A stretch of 41,415 nt of DNA from an uncultured Alphaproteobacteria bacterium (GTDB lineage Bacteria > Pseudomonadota > Alphaproteobacteria > Caulobacterales > Caulobacteraceae). Positions 1 to 8,049 of the stretch are shown one piece after another (position 1 is the stretch's first letter; every line of letters starts with the position of its first letter). Location: the NCBI GenBank assembly GCA_937920085.1, contig CALETE010000065.1, positions 1 to 41,415 on the forward strand, read 5' to 3'. A program made the translations under genes and the position numbers. The notes under the pieces were generated by a model, which saw nothing but the letters and a program-made list of their open reading frames with translations, was not told the DNA's origin and searched no databases.

Positions 1-2
1 CC

Positions 3-50
3 AAGCCCGCCTGCATCGCTGAGACGATTTCCGTCGTCTACGGCGGCTAA
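3..50 (+). CDS. C-terminal end of an unidentified protein (partial)
   Basis: The window opens inside a reading frame that ends KPACIAETISVVYGG followed by TAA at 48-50. Only 15 residues are visible, too few to assign a family. A GC-rich inverted repeat follows the stop directly, which fits the end of a transcription unit. The frame is supported only by its position before that hairpin and by codon choice similar to neighbouring genes. Confidence 0.5.
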   Translation, partial: KPACIAETISVVYGG

Positions 51-57
51 GACCTAA

Positions 58-90
58 GCCCCCGGCGTCGCGGGTGCGATGACCGGGGGC
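58..90 (+). terminator. Possible terminator hairpin after the first gene
   Basis: The arms GCCCCCGG (58-65) and CCGGGGGC (83-90) are perfectly complementary and separated by 17 nt. They lie just after the stop of the partial gene and just before the DMT transporter. The following CTTTGGGCTT is only weakly T-rich, so termination efficiency is uncertain. The hairpin could also shape the 5' leader of the next gene. Confidence 0.4.
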
Positions 91-101
91 CTTTGGGCTT
101 C

Positions 102-989
102 ATGACACGCCTCCAGGCTGACCTCCTGCTGGTCTTCGCCGCCCTCATCTGGGGCACGGCCTTCTATTTCCAGAAGGTCGCCATGGCCCACATCGGGCCC
201 TTCCTCTTCCTAGGGCTTCGCGCCCTGATCGCCGCGACGGCGCTCATTCCGTTTGCGCGGGCCGAGGCGAGGTCAGTCCCGGCAGGCCTCAACACCTTGG
301 CCGTGAAGGCGGGTCTGGTCTTTCTGGGGGCAGGACTTTTGCAGCAGACCGGCATGGTCACGGCCTCAGTGACCAATGCCGGCTTCCTGACCTCCCTCTA
401 TGTCATCCTCACGCCGTTTATGGTCTGGCTGCTCAAGCGCAAGGCGCCGGGCATCTGGGTCTGGCTGGGAGCGGGACTGGCCTTCCTGGGACTTTGGGCC
501 CTGAGCGGCGGGTCCATCTCTGGCCTGTCCCAGGGCGATCTTCACATCGTCGCCGCCGCCTTCCTCTGGGCCATGCACCTGGTGCTCACCGGCGATTCCA
601 CACCCCATGGCCGCCCCGCAGGCTTTACGGCCCGGCAGTTCGCCGTGGTCGCAGCCGGCGCCCTGACCCTGGCCTTCATCTTTGAGCCGATCCGGCCAGC
701 TGACATCCTGCAGGCCCTGCCAAGCCTGCTGTTTGTCGGCCTGCTCTCGGGCGCCCTAACCTTCACCATCTTGGCGAAAGCCCTGGCCCACACCTCAGAG
801 AGCGAGGCGGCCATCCTCATGTCCCTCGACACCCTTTTCGCGGCAGGGGCCGGCTACATCATGCTGGGCGATCGGCTCTCGCCCCTGGGCTATGCCGGCG
901 CGGCCATGATCCTTGCGGCCATAGCTGTTGTGCAGGTCGGTAGGCATTTTGGGGGGCACAAGGCTCTGGCTGAAGACGTCGCCCCCTAA
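102..989 (+). CDS. DMT-superfamily (EamA-type) inner-membrane transporter
   Basis: This 295-residue protein is built almost entirely of hydrophobic helices, about ten, arranged as two EamA repeats. The usual N-terminal signature is visible in LLLVFAALIWGTAFYFQK, and the second repeat begins near HIVAAAFLWAMHLVLTGD. Family members export amino acids, metabolites or small organic compounds; the substrate cannot be read from sequence. The ATG at 102 is preferred over a TTG at 93 because homologues begin just before the first helix. The gene is convergent with the esterase gene and the two stop codons share the sequence CTAA at 986-989, so the 3' ends overlap. Confidence 0.88.
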   Translation: MTRLQADLLLVFAALIWGTAFYFQKVAMAHIGPFLFLGLRALIAATALIPFARAEARSVPAGLNTLAVKAGLVFLGAGLLQQTGMVTASVTNAGFLTSLYVILTPFMVWLLKRKAPGIWVWLGAGLAFLGLWALSGGSISGLSQGDLHIVAAAFLWAMHLVLTGDSTPHGRPAGFTARQFAVVAAGALTLAFIFEPIRPADILQALPSLLFVGLLSGALTFTILAKALAHTSESEAAILMSLDTLFAAGAGYIMLGDRLSPLGYAGAAMILAAIAVVQVGRHFGGHKALAEDVAP

Positions 990-1921
990 CGCCACAACCA
1001 CTTCAGCGACTCCGCAAACACCGCCCCACCGTGCCTTAAATTGTGCGCGCCGGTCCCGAACTCAAACCGACTATCATAGCCGGCGAAGCTGAGGGCCTTG
1101 GCCAGGGCCTGGTTGGCCAGGGGCCAGTCGCCGTTGACATTGCAGGCGTCATTGACGCCGCCCTGCAGGAAGACCCGGATCGGCTTTCGCGGCGTGACGC
1201 CGACCATGTAGGCGTAGTTGTGACCGCCCAGAATGTTCACGAAGGAGCCGCAATGGCTCAGCACCCGGCCAAACAGCTGGGGGTGCTCCCAGGCGCAGGT
1301 GAAGGCGCAGATGCCGCCACTGCTAATGCCACACACCGTCCGGTGGACCGGGTCGTCTGAGAAGGTCAGGCCATGCTGGGCAGCGACCCAGGGCAGGACC
1401 TCGTCCTTGAGGAACCGGCCAAAGTCCGGGGTCAGGCTGTCATACTCAAACCGCCTCTGCAGGTTGGCGGCCTCGGCGATCTCCTGCCGACTGAGGGCCG
1501 GATCGGTGGGGGCGTGGCCGGGATTGACGAAGACCCCGATGGTGGGGGCGATCTCTCCGGTGGCGTGCAGGCTGTCCAGCACCTGGGCGGCGCGCACCTG
1601 TCCCTTGGGGGCCAAATAGCTGGCGCCGTCATTGAAGATGATCACCCGAGCCGGTTGGCTGCGATCCAGACCGTGGGGGATGTAGACATAGATCACCCGC
1701 TGGGTTCCGGCATAGATCTGAGTCTTGTCCCAATCGGCGTGGCGGATCACCTCGCCCTTGGGGACCTCCTCGCCCGGATAGGCCTCGGGACAGGGGTGGT
1801 AGACGCTATCGCCCTCGTGCTGGAGATAGGCCGCGAACTCCGCCGGGGAATGGCCATTGGCGAACATGTCCTGGGGCAGGTGGAGCCCCAGGCGCACATA
1901 GTTTTCCACATCCATGCTCAT
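986..1921 (-). CDS. Alpha/beta-hydrolase esterase of the Fes / putative-esterase family
   Basis: This 311-residue protein resembles the enterochelin-esterase-like family (PF00756). The nucleophile elbow is GISSGG with the candidate nucleophile Ser200; ND in GGVNDACN and His in GAHNLRHGG near the C-terminus are likely remaining triad members. The segment QRVIYVYIPHGLDRSQPARVI is typical of the esterase D / Fes core. No signal peptide is seen, so it is probably cytoplasmic. Its ATG overlaps the TAA of the upstream PhyH gene by one base (TAATG), implying translational coupling. The paired dioxygenase suggests they act on the same small molecule, but the substrate is unknown. A second ATG two codons downstream is possible. 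Confidence 0.82.
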   Translation of the reverse strand: MSMDVENYVRLGLHLPQDMFANGHSPAEFAAYLQHEGDSVYHPCPEAYPGEEVPKGEVIRHADWDKTQIYAGTQRVIYVYIPHGLDRSQPARVIIFNDGASYLAPKGQVRAAQVLDSLHATGEIAPTIGVFVNPGHAPTDPALSRQEIAEAANLQRRFEYDSLTPDFGRFLKDEVLPWVAAQHGLTFSDDPVHRTVCGISSGGICAFTCAWEHPQLFGRVLSHCGSFVNILGGHNYAYMVGVTPRKPIRVFLQGGVNDACNVNGDWPLANQALAKALSFAGYDSRFEFGTGAHNLRHGGAVFAESLKWLWR

Positions 1922-2850
1922 TAGGCGGCGGCCTTTAGGGCGGCGCGATAGGGACCAAGGTCCCAGCCGGGATAGCGGGCCTGGGCCCGGCGCAGGGTTT
2001 CCTGCGTCCAGAAGGGATGGCCGGGCCTCTGCACGCCGAAACAGGACAGTTGCTCAGGGGTGGCATGGTTGAAGATGTTCTCCCACGGCTTGGTGTGGTG
2101 GAAGGGCCAGGCGTGGAAGCCGATGGAGTCATTGCTGGCCGCGCGATAGCAAACCATGACCGCATAGCGCACGCCGCCCGGCGCGGTCATGTTGGTGCCC
2201 CGGTGATAGACGTCGATGGCATAGGGGGCGATGGAGCCTGCTGGGCTGGCCGTGGACTTGCCAAGGGGCTTCAAGTCGGCCTGCAGCCGCCGGTGGTTTT
2301 CAGGATCCTTGTCGAAGGTGGCGTCAGGCCCGGCCACCGTCAGGCTGTCAGGGCGGGTCACATAGTGCATGGGACCATGGGCCTCTGTGACATCGCTGAA
2401 ATAGCACATGATGGTCACTGAGTTCAGGGCCTCATCCTCGGACGGTACGGTCAGGGTGTGGTTGACGAAGTCACAGTGGAAGGGCTGGTCGTAATCGGAC
2501 TCGCCGGTGAACTTGGCCCAGGACTGGCACTGGTAGAGATAGATGTCGTCGGATTTCAGGGCCTGTTTGGCAAAGGCCATCAAGGCCGGATGGACGCCGA
2601 TCAGGTTGAGCGCCGGGGAACAGTCGATGGGGACAGGCTGGATGCCCAGGAACTGAGTTTCGTGGAACCGGCCCACCTGGCCGTCGTGCTTCTTGTTCAG
2701 GGGATCAGACGCCTTCTCGGAGCCGCCGAACACCTTGACGAAATCGGCCCGGACGGCGGCGACCTCTTCGGGGGTGAAAAAGTTGTGGATCGGCGCGCAG
2801 CCCTCCCGACGCCAGGTTTCCACATCCTGCGGGGTGAAACGATCTTGCAT
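1921..2850 (-). CDS. Phytanoyl-CoA dioxygenase (PhyH) family Fe(II)/2-oxoglutarate oxygenase
   Basis: This 309-residue protein has the metal-binding triad of PhyH oxygenases: His125 and Asp127 in FHCDF, and a distal His216 in DVYHRGTN followed by an Arg (GVRYAVM) that would bind 2-oxoglutarate. Family members hydroxylate aliphatic or secondary-metabolite substrates. The start at 2850 has a GGAGA Shine-Dalgarno about 8 nt upstream. It is the first gene of a two-gene operon with the esterase. The length is typical. Substrate is unknown, and the context does not point to fatty-acid alpha-oxidation in particular. Confidence 0.85.
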   Translation of the reverse strand: MQDRFTPQDVETWRREGCAPIHNFFTPEEVAAVRADFVKVFGGSEKASDPLNKKHDGQVGRFHETQFLGIQPVPIDCSPALNLIGVHPALMAFAKQALKSDDIYLYQCQSWAKFTGESDYDQPFHCDFVNHTLTVPSEDEALNSVTIMCYFSDVTEAHGPMHYVTRPDSLTVAGPDATFDKDPENHRRLQADLKPLGKSTASPAGSIAPYAIDVYHRGTNMTAPGGVRYAVMVCYRAASNDSIGFHAWPFHHTKPWENIFNHATPEQLSCFGVQRPGHPFWTQETLRRAQARYPGWDLGPYRAALKAAA

Positions 2851-2929
2851 GCATCATCTCCAAGGGACGCGCCAAGGGGGCGGTCAGGACGGATATATGT
2901 GTGGCGTCAGCTTAGTATTTGAAGCCCGA

Positions 2930-3532
2930 CTATGACAATCGCGCCAGCCAAACTGTTCGGCGACCAGCGAGGGGATCTTCCGCCACATGGTCGATGAGCG
3001 CAAATCCATGGGTTTCTAGATTCTGGCGATAGGCCTCAGGGCTCAGGCTGGCGTGAAACAGGGGCTCGCCCTGGAACTCGCCCGTGGCAATCCCGTGGTC
3101 TGGTCCGCTGGTGAACATCAGGGGCGCACCGGGCGCAGCATGCTTGGCGAAGACCTCGAACATCTTTCCCTGTGCAGCGTGGTCCAGGTGAAAGAAGCTG
3201 TCCCAGGCCAGCACACCGTCGAACCGGCGGCCCAAGTCTAATCCGCGCATATCGGCGTGGAGGGCCTCCTCCCCCGGCAGATTGGCACAGAACAGATCGA
3301 CCATGGCCGCCGCGCCGTCGACGCCGGTCACCCTCCGGCCAGCCCTAACCAGGCGCTGTGCAATGGGGTCACCGCTGCCACAGCCGAGGTCTAGAACCCT
3401 CCCGCCGGTGGGGACGAGCTCAAGGAAGCTGGCAAGCCAGTGGGCTTCATGATGCTGAGCCCCCTCGGCCCGGGCCTGGGCCCAGGCCGCCGCATGCCGC
3501 TGGTAGAGGGGCAGTATTTCACTTGCGCTCAT
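2930..3532 (-). CDS. Class I SAM-dependent methyltransferase
   Basis: This 200-residue protein has a clear motif I, VLDLGCGSGDPIAQRL, followed by RVTGVDGAAAMVDL, where the acidic Asp ends strand beta-2. DGVLAWDSFFHLD corresponds to motif IV/post-I. This is the Methyltransf_25/11 fold. The start MSASEILPLYQ at 3532 is chosen because AAGGG lies 7 nt upstream; the longer reading frame to 3565 lacks such a site. The substrate cannot be inferred. The gene is separate from the PhyH-esterase operon, about 80 bp upstream of it on the same strand. Confidence 0.85.
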   Translation of the reverse strand: MSASEILPLYQRHAAAWAQARAEGAQHHEAHWLASFLELVPTGGRVLDLGCGSGDPIAQRLVRAGRRVTGVDGAAAMVDLFCANLPGEEALHADMRGLDLGRRFDGVLAWDSFFHLDHAAQGKMFEVFAKHAAPGAPLMFTSGPDHGIATGEFQGEPLFHASLSPEAYRQNLETHGFALIDHVAEDPLAGRRTVWLARLS

Positions 3533-3590
3533 ATCGGGACCCTTACAGGCTAGGCCCGGCAGCACAACGTCAGTTGAATACGTGTCCAGG

Positions 3591-3614
3591 CCGGTTCATG
3601 CTCAATAGAACCGG
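3591..3614 (+). promoter_or_regulatory. Hairpin overlapping the ribosome binding site of the 84-residue secreted protein gene
   Basis: CCGGTTC (3591-3597) is perfectly complementary to GAACCGG (3608-3614), with a 10-nt loop. The GGAGG Shine-Dalgarno (3613-3617) begins inside the 3' arm, and the ATG follows at 3627. Folding would partly hide the ribosome binding site, so a translational switch is possible. No experimental support is available from sequence alone. Confidence 0.35.
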
Positions 3615-3626
3615 AGGAAAACAAAA

Positions 3627-3881
3627 ATGATTGCTCTTGGCATAGCCTTGGCCCTCGCCCTTGGGTCAGCGGAAACCCCTGAGGCTGCAGCCACGGTGCC
3701 GCCGCCCGCTGTTAAAGCCGCCAAGCCGCCGAAACCTCCAAAACCGAAGCTTATCTGCGTCGAAGATGCGCCCACCGGCTCGCTTATGTCGCAAACGACC
3801 TGCGCCACGGCGGAGCAATGGGAGGCGCGACGACTGAAAGACCAGGATCAGCTGGAACGCAGCCGCGACGTGCCCAACTGA
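3627..3881 (+). CDS. Small secreted Pro/Lys-rich two-cysteine protein
   Basis: This 84-residue protein starts with a short hydrophobic signal-like segment (MIALGIALALALGSAETP). An Ala/Pro/Lys linker with AKPPKPPKPK follows, then a compact C-terminal part, ICVEDAPTGSLMSQTTC...TAEQWEARR. Its two cysteines could form a disulfide in the periplasm. Similar small proteins with a C-x(n)-TGS-x-M-x-C-x(n)-EW pattern are common in sphingomonads and Caulobacterales; this is from memory, and their function is unknown. A strong GGAGG lies 9 nt before the ATG. It is followed 40 bp later by another exported protein gene. Confidence 0.7.
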   Translation: MIALGIALALALGSAETPEAAATVPPPAVKAAKPPKPPKPKLICVEDAPTGSLMSQTTCATAEQWEARRLKDQDQLERSRDVPN

Positions 3882-3921
3882 CCGCCTGCCCCCTCCATTC
3901 TGAATCCCTGAGGAAAGTCCC

Positions 3922-4503
3922 ATGAAATCTGCAGCCGTTTTCGCCGGATGCGTCCTTGCCCTGCTGGCCGGTAGCGCCAACGCCAAGCCAAAGCTTGTCA
4001 AAGCTGATGACATCCCGGTGGCTCACACCCCACCCGGCGGCTATGGCAAGACGTTTCCGACACCGGTCCTATCGACCTGCACAGAGCCCCTGGCCCCCGG
4101 CGCCCCAGACTTGCGGGGCATATGGAAAACCCTGAAGGCCGACCGCAATGGCGTTACGGCCCCGGAGGGTGATCGGATCTACAGCTATGTGGAGCGGATC
4201 GAGCAGTGCGGAAACCGCATTGTCGACATGGGGGGCGGAACCATAGCTGATGCCCGGGCCGACGGGGTGGCCGAGCACGGTGTGCACGATGTGTCAGCCT
4301 TTGACTACAAGACGCCGATCCATGTGATCGCGACCTTCGAGGACAAGGTGTTTGTCCTGCGGCCGATTGGCATTCCGGGCATCCAGGTGACCCGCCGACT
4401 GGACGCCGACGGGCACATGATCTGGGTGCGCCCTGACCTCGGCAAGCTTACCGTCACCTTGGAGCGGATCGGCGGCCCGAATGACCCCTATACCCGCCCC
4501 TGA
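3922..4503 (+). CDS. Secreted protein of unknown function
   Basis: This 193-residue protein has a classical signal peptide (MKSAAVFAGCVLALLAGSANA, cleavage after the ANA). The mature part contains two cysteines (STCTEP and IEQCGNR), the phrase DLRGIWKTL, and a beta-rich C-terminus. 'GxW' phrases near 'DLRGIWK' resemble small lipocalin-like or ligand-binding periplasmic proteins, but this is only a weak resemblance and I do not assign a family. AGGAAAG precedes the ATG. It probably shares a transcript with the small secreted protein 40 bp upstream. The only neighbour downstream is the convergent yghU. Confidence 0.7.
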   Translation: MKSAAVFAGCVLALLAGSANAKPKLVKADDIPVAHTPPGGYGKTFPTPVLSTCTEPLAPGAPDLRGIWKTLKADRNGVTAPEGDRIYSYVERIEQCGNRIVDMGGGTIADARADGVAEHGVHDVSAFDYKTPIHVIATFEDKVFVLRPIGIPGIQVTRRLDADGHMIWVRPDLGKLTVTLERIGGPNDPYTRP

Positions 4504-4506
4504 GGC

Positions 4507-5379
4507 CTAGCTCGGCGGGTTCAGCTTGTCCTGGGTCCGCAGGTCAAAGTCGCTGGCGTCGTGGCGCTCGTGCAGCTGGCTGGAGGGTTCGCCGCTGACG
4601 CGGTTGACCATGCGGCCGCGCTTGACGCCTGGGCGCTCGGCCAGCTCATCAGCCCAGCGAATAACATTGGTGTATTCGTGCACCTGAAGGAACTCGCCCC
4701 CCTCATAGAGCAGGCCCTTGGCCATGCCGCCATACCAGGGCCAGATCGCCATGTCGGCGATGGTGTACTCGTCGCCGCACATATAGCGGTTGTCGGCCAG
4801 GTGCCGGTTCAGCACGTCCATCTGGCGCTTGGTCTCCATGGCGTAGCGGTCGATGGCGTATTCGATCTTGATCGGCGCATAGGCATAGAAGTGACCAAAG
4901 CCGCCGCCGAGGAAGGGGGCGCTGCCCACCTGCCAGAACAGCCAGGACAGGCACTCGGCCCGCGCGGCGGGATCCGTCGGCAGGAAGGCACCAAACTTTT
5001 CCGCCAGGTGCACAAGGATGGCACCGGATTCAAAGACCCGGAACGGCTTGTCGCCGCTGCGATCCACCATGGCGGGGATTTTTGAATTGGGATTGATGTC
5101 GACAAACCCGCTGGAGAACTGGTTGCCATTGATGGCGAGAAGCCAGGCATCATATTCCGCGCCGGTATGGCCTGCGGCCAGCAGCTCTTCGAACATGATG
5201 GTGACCTTGACCCCGTTTGGAGTGCCCAAGGAATAGAGCTGGAAAGGATGGTTGCCGACCGGCAATTCCTTTTCAGACGTTGGGCCAGCTATGGGCCGGT
5301 TGATCGCGGCGAAGCGACCGCCAGCTTCCTTATTCCAGGTCCAGATTTTCGGCGGTGTGTAGGTGGCGTCGTCAGACAT
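4507..5379 (-). CDS. yghU: Glutathione-dependent disulfide-bond oxidoreductase YghU (GST family)
   Basis: This 290-residue protein matches Escherichia coli YghU along its length. It has PPKIWTWNKEAGGRFAAINR at the N-terminus, the LYSLGTPNGVKVTIM active-site segment, QFSSGFVDINPNSKIPAMVD in the thioredoxin-like domain, APFLGGGFGHFYAYAPIKIE, and a C-terminus with GRMVNR and ERHDASDF. YghU-type enzymes reduce disulfides and peroxides using two glutathiones, in the cytoplasm. MSDDATYTPPK at 5379 is the start: GGGAG lies 7-8 nt upstream, and the 16 extra residues of the longer frame are not conserved in the family. It is convergent with the secreted protein gene, with a gap of only 3 bp. Confidence 0.95.
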   Translation of the reverse strand: MSDDATYTPPKIWTWNKEAGGRFAAINRPIAGPTSEKELPVGNHPFQLYSLGTPNGVKVTIMFEELLAAGHTGAEYDAWLLAINGNQFSSGFVDINPNSKIPAMVDRSGDKPFRVFESGAILVHLAEKFGAFLPTDPAARAECLSWLFWQVGSAPFLGGGFGHFYAYAPIKIEYAIDRYAMETKRQMDVLNRHLADNRYMCGDEYTIADMAIWPWYGGMAKGLLYEGGEFLQVHEYTNVIRWADELAERPGVKRGRMVNRVSGEPSSQLHERHDASDFDLRTQDKLNPPS

Positions 5380-5458
5380 GATCATCTCCCGGGGCGTCGG
5401 TTTCGCGCTTTGGGACTTGGATGCCACGACCTCGAAGCAGAGTCGAGGTGCTCAGTTT

Positions 5459-6283
5459 CTAGGGCTTTTCCGTCGCCTCTCCGGCAGACGCGGCCTTGGC
5501 CTGCGGTGCCTCGGGCGCGGTGAACGAGGCCGGGCTCGCGCTATGATCCAGCACGTTTATGGCCTCGCGGATGTATTTGGCATGGACGACAATCCCGATC
5601 TCCAGCCGCTCATTATTCAACTCCACCTGCTGGCTGAGCAGGCCCGCAATAAACTGGGCCGGAGGCACAGCGACGGCGCCGGCTCTGCGCCCAGCGGTCT
5701 CGACCATGAACACCGGCCCGCCGGAATTTCCGGGAAAGACACTGAAATCTAGGAGGAAGGTCGGATAGAGGCTGGCGGGTGCCACAGGATAGGAGGCTAC
5801 CCGTCCCGACCGCAGGATCGGAAAACCTGCCCCATTGGCCGAAAGGCCCCGCGGGAAACCCAGGGCCATCATTTCATCGCCGGGTCCCACTGCCAGCTTG
5901 GAAAAGGTCTGATCTTCCGCCAGCCAGGATTTCGGAATGGCGGCGCGGACGAAGGCTTCGGGGGCCTTGACCTGCATGACCGCTATGTCCTTGTCGGGAT
6001 GTTGGGTCCAGAGGGCGTGACCGTCCTTATCGCGAATGGTCAGGGGGGTGGGGGCGTAGCTCCAGGACCCATCGGCGTTTTCAGTGCGGTAGCCGATGCG
6101 GGCTTCGGGTCCGGGCATCTTGTCGAACACATGCTCGGCGGTGACTAGGACGGTCCGGGTCGCGCCATCTGGTGCGGGATCGGCAATCAGAAAGCCCGTC
6201 CCCACCGTCCGCGTGCCATCCCCAAGGGGCTGTTCCAATTGAACCGTGGCGTTGATCAGGGCCATGGAGAGGTCAAACGCCAT
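5459..6283 (-). CDS. Trypsin-like serine protease (S1-fold), no export signal
   Basis: This 274-residue protein carries a complete chymotrypsin-fold triad: His in TAEHVF, Asp in HPDKDIAVM, and Ser in the GNSGGPVF motif. The segment GDEMMALGFPRGL precedes the second beta-barrel, as in S1C/trypsin-2 proteases. There is no PDZ domain and no obvious signal peptide (MAFDLSMALINATVQL), unlike DegP. The last ~30 residues are Ala/Glu/Lys-rich and probably disordered. GGAG lies 6 nt before the ATG. It is transcribed away from the GMC operon; the two share the 6284-6391 upstream region. The target is unknown. Confidence 0.82.
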   Translation of the reverse strand: MAFDLSMALINATVQLEQPLGDGTRTVGTGFLIADPAPDGATRTVLVTAEHVFDKMPGPEARIGYRTENADGSWSYAPTPLTIRDKDGHALWTQHPDKDIAVMQVKAPEAFVRAAIPKSWLAEDQTFSKLAVGPGDEMMALGFPRGLSANGAGFPILRSGRVASYPVAPASLYPTFLLDFSVFPGNSGGPVFMVETAGRRAGAVAVPPAQFIAGLLSQQVELNNERLEIGIVVHAKYIREAINVLDHSASPASFTAPEAPQAKAASAGEATEKP

Positions 6284-6391
6284 TGCGGTCTCCGGCTTAA
6301 GGACGGGGTGTCTAGGTCTATAGCCCTCGCCTTAACAGTCGGCGAAATTTCAACGCCTTGAGATCGACACGTCTGCGGGCGATGGTTGGGG

Positions 6392-6481
6392 ATGACTGAG
6401 TCCCAACGCCCCCTTGCCCTGATCACCAGTACCTCGTCTGGCCTCAGAGCGGGGCTTGCCAAAACCTATCGGGAAGACTGA
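6392..6481 (+). pseudogene. 29-codon remnant resembling the N-terminus of a short-chain dehydrogenase/reductase (SDR)
   Basis: An ATG at 6392 opens a 29-codon frame that stops at 6479-6481, two bases before the GTG of the GMC gene. Its product contains RPLALITSTSSGLRAGLAKT, which aligns by eye with the Rossmann start of SDRs (RPLALVTGASSGIGAxLAR). The two key glycines of TGxxxGIG are changed: TG becomes TS and GIG becomes GLR. Nothing of the remaining ~220 residues of an SDR is present. It may be a deletion remnant of an SDR gene that once preceded the oxidoreductase, or a short leader peptide giving translational coupling. The basis is sequence resemblance only. Confidence 0.5.
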
Positions 6482-6483
6482 GT

Positions 6484-8049
6484 GTGGCTTCACATTTCGA
6501 TGTCATCATCATTGGTTCAGGCGCAGGTGGGGCGACCCTGGCCCAGAGGCTGGCACCCAGCGGCAAGTCCATCCTGATCCTCGAGCGCGGCGAGCATGTC
6601 GTCCGCGAGGCTGAGAACTGGGACGCCAAGGCGGTCTTTGTGCAGCACCGTTACCGGACCCATGAGCAATGGCTAGATAGCCACAACCGACCCTTCACCC
6701 CCAACACCCACTATTGGGTGGGTGGCAATACGACCTTCTATGGCGCGGCCCTCATGCGATTGCGCGCCAGCGACTTTCAGGAGGTGCAGCACGCCGGCGG
6801 GATCTCCCCGGCCTGGCCGGTCAGCTTGACTGACATGGCTCCCTATTATGCGGAAGCCGAAACCCTGTGGCAGGTTCACGGTGCCCGCGGCGTAGACCCG
6901 ACCGAAACTGGCAATGAACCCCCCTATGCCTATCCCGCCATCAACCATGACCCAGGGATCGCCCAGTTGCGGGATCACTGGGAAGCTCAAGGCTGGAAGC
7001 CCTTCCACCTGCCCGTGGGGGTCAAACTGGATGAGTCCAATCCGGTCACCTCGCCCTGCATCAAGTGCAAGACCTGCGGGGGATTTCCTTGCCTGCTGAA
7101 GGCTAAGTGCGACGCCCGGACCATTGCCATCGAGCCCTTGCTAGACCTGCCCAATGTCACCCTGCTGACGGGGCGCAGGGTCGAGCGCATTGAGACCGAT
7201 CCCTCCGGCAAGACCGCCACAGAGGTGGTCTGCCAGACGACGGGTGGGGAAGAACGCTGGCGGGGGGATATCATTGTGGCAGCGGCGGGCGCGGCCAATA
7301 CCGCTGCCCTGCTACTCCGGTCGCACAGTCCGGCCCATCCGAACGGACTGGCCAACAGCTCTGACCAAGTCGGCCGGAACTATATGTTCCACACCCTGAC
7401 CGCCATGGTGTCGCTGACGGCGGCGCCGGCTCCGATCCTGTTTCCCAAGACCCTGGCGGTGAACGACTTCTACCACCGCGACCCTGGTGGCGGTTTCGAC
7501 TTCCCCATGGGCCATATCCAGATGCTGGAATACATGAATGGCCAGACCCTGGAGGGTCAGATCTCTGACTGGCTGCCGCCAGGGCTCGTGCCAGACGTCT
7601 TCACCAACGCCCTTGCGGAACGCCTGCTCTCCATGCTGGTGATTTCAGAAGACCTGCCCATGGCCGATAATCGGGTGACCCTAACTTCGGAGGGCCAGAT
7701 CAAGCTGACCTATCAGCACAATAATCTGGAGGGGCACGAGCGGTTGGTGAAAACCCTGAGGGCGTCCCTGAATGGCTTTACCGATCACGATCATCCGATC
7801 TCTCAGCACCATATCCAGCTGGACTCCCTCCTCCCGCTGTATGGTACGGCCCATCAATGCGGAACGGTACGGTTCGGGAGCGACCCGAGGAACTCTGTGC
7901 TTGATCCCTGGTGCAAGGCCCACGACCTGGACAATCTCTATGTGGTGGACACCGGCTTCTTCGTGTCGTCCGCCGCTGTAAACCCCACCCTGACCACCGT
8001 GGCCAATGCCATGCGGGTCGGCGATCACCTGTTGGAGCGCCTGCGATGA
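6484..8049 (+). CDS. GMC-family FAD-dependent oxidoreductase with a five-cysteine cluster
   Basis: This 521-residue protein begins with an FAD-binding dinucleotide fold (DVIIIGSGAGGATLAQRL, then ILILERG). It has the GMC signature region WVGGNTTFYGAAL. The C-terminal catalytic segment contains HQCGT and the His/Asn pair with NPTLT, typical of the glucose-methanol-choline family. These enzymes oxidise alcohols, sugars or sterols; this substrate is unknown. A cluster Cys192, 195, 198, 203 and 209 (CIKCKTCGGFPC...C) sits mid-protein and could bind metal or an Fe-S cluster. Start is a GTG at 6484 with GGGAAG upstream. The stop overlaps the next ATG (ATGA), so it is coupled to oligopeptidase B. Confidence 0.92.
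   Translation: MASHFDVIIIGSGAGGATLAQRLAPSGKSILILERGEHVVREAENWDAKAVFVQHRYRTHEQWLDSHNRPFTPNTHYWVGGNTTFYGAALMRLRASDFQEVQHAGGISPAWPVSLTDMAPYYAEAETLWQVHGARGVDPTETGNEPPYAYPAINHDPGIAQLRDHWEAQGWKPFHLPVGVKLDESNPVTSPCIKCKTCGGFPCLLKAKCDARTIAIEPLLDLPNVTLLTGRRVERIETDPSGKTATEVVCQTTGGEERWRGDIIVAAAGAANTAALLLRSHSPAHPNGLANSSDQVGRNYMFHTLTAMVSLTAAPAPILFPKTLAVNDFYHRDPGGGFDFPMGHIQMLEYMNGQTLEGQISDWLPPGLVPDVFTNALAERLLSMLVISEDLPMADNRVTLTSEGQIKLTYQHNNLEGHERLVKTLRASLNGFTDHDHPISQHHIQLDSLLPLYGTAHQCGTVRFGSDPRNSVLDPWCKAHDLDNLYVVDTGFFVSSAAVNPTLTTVANAMRVGDHLLERLR

Noticed and set aside
7911..8045. N-terminal extension of oligopeptidase B into the GMC gene
   Set aside because: The ATG at 8046 gives the expected family N-terminus and overlaps the upstream stop in ATGA. 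The extension is antiphase to the GMC frame and has no similarity to the family.
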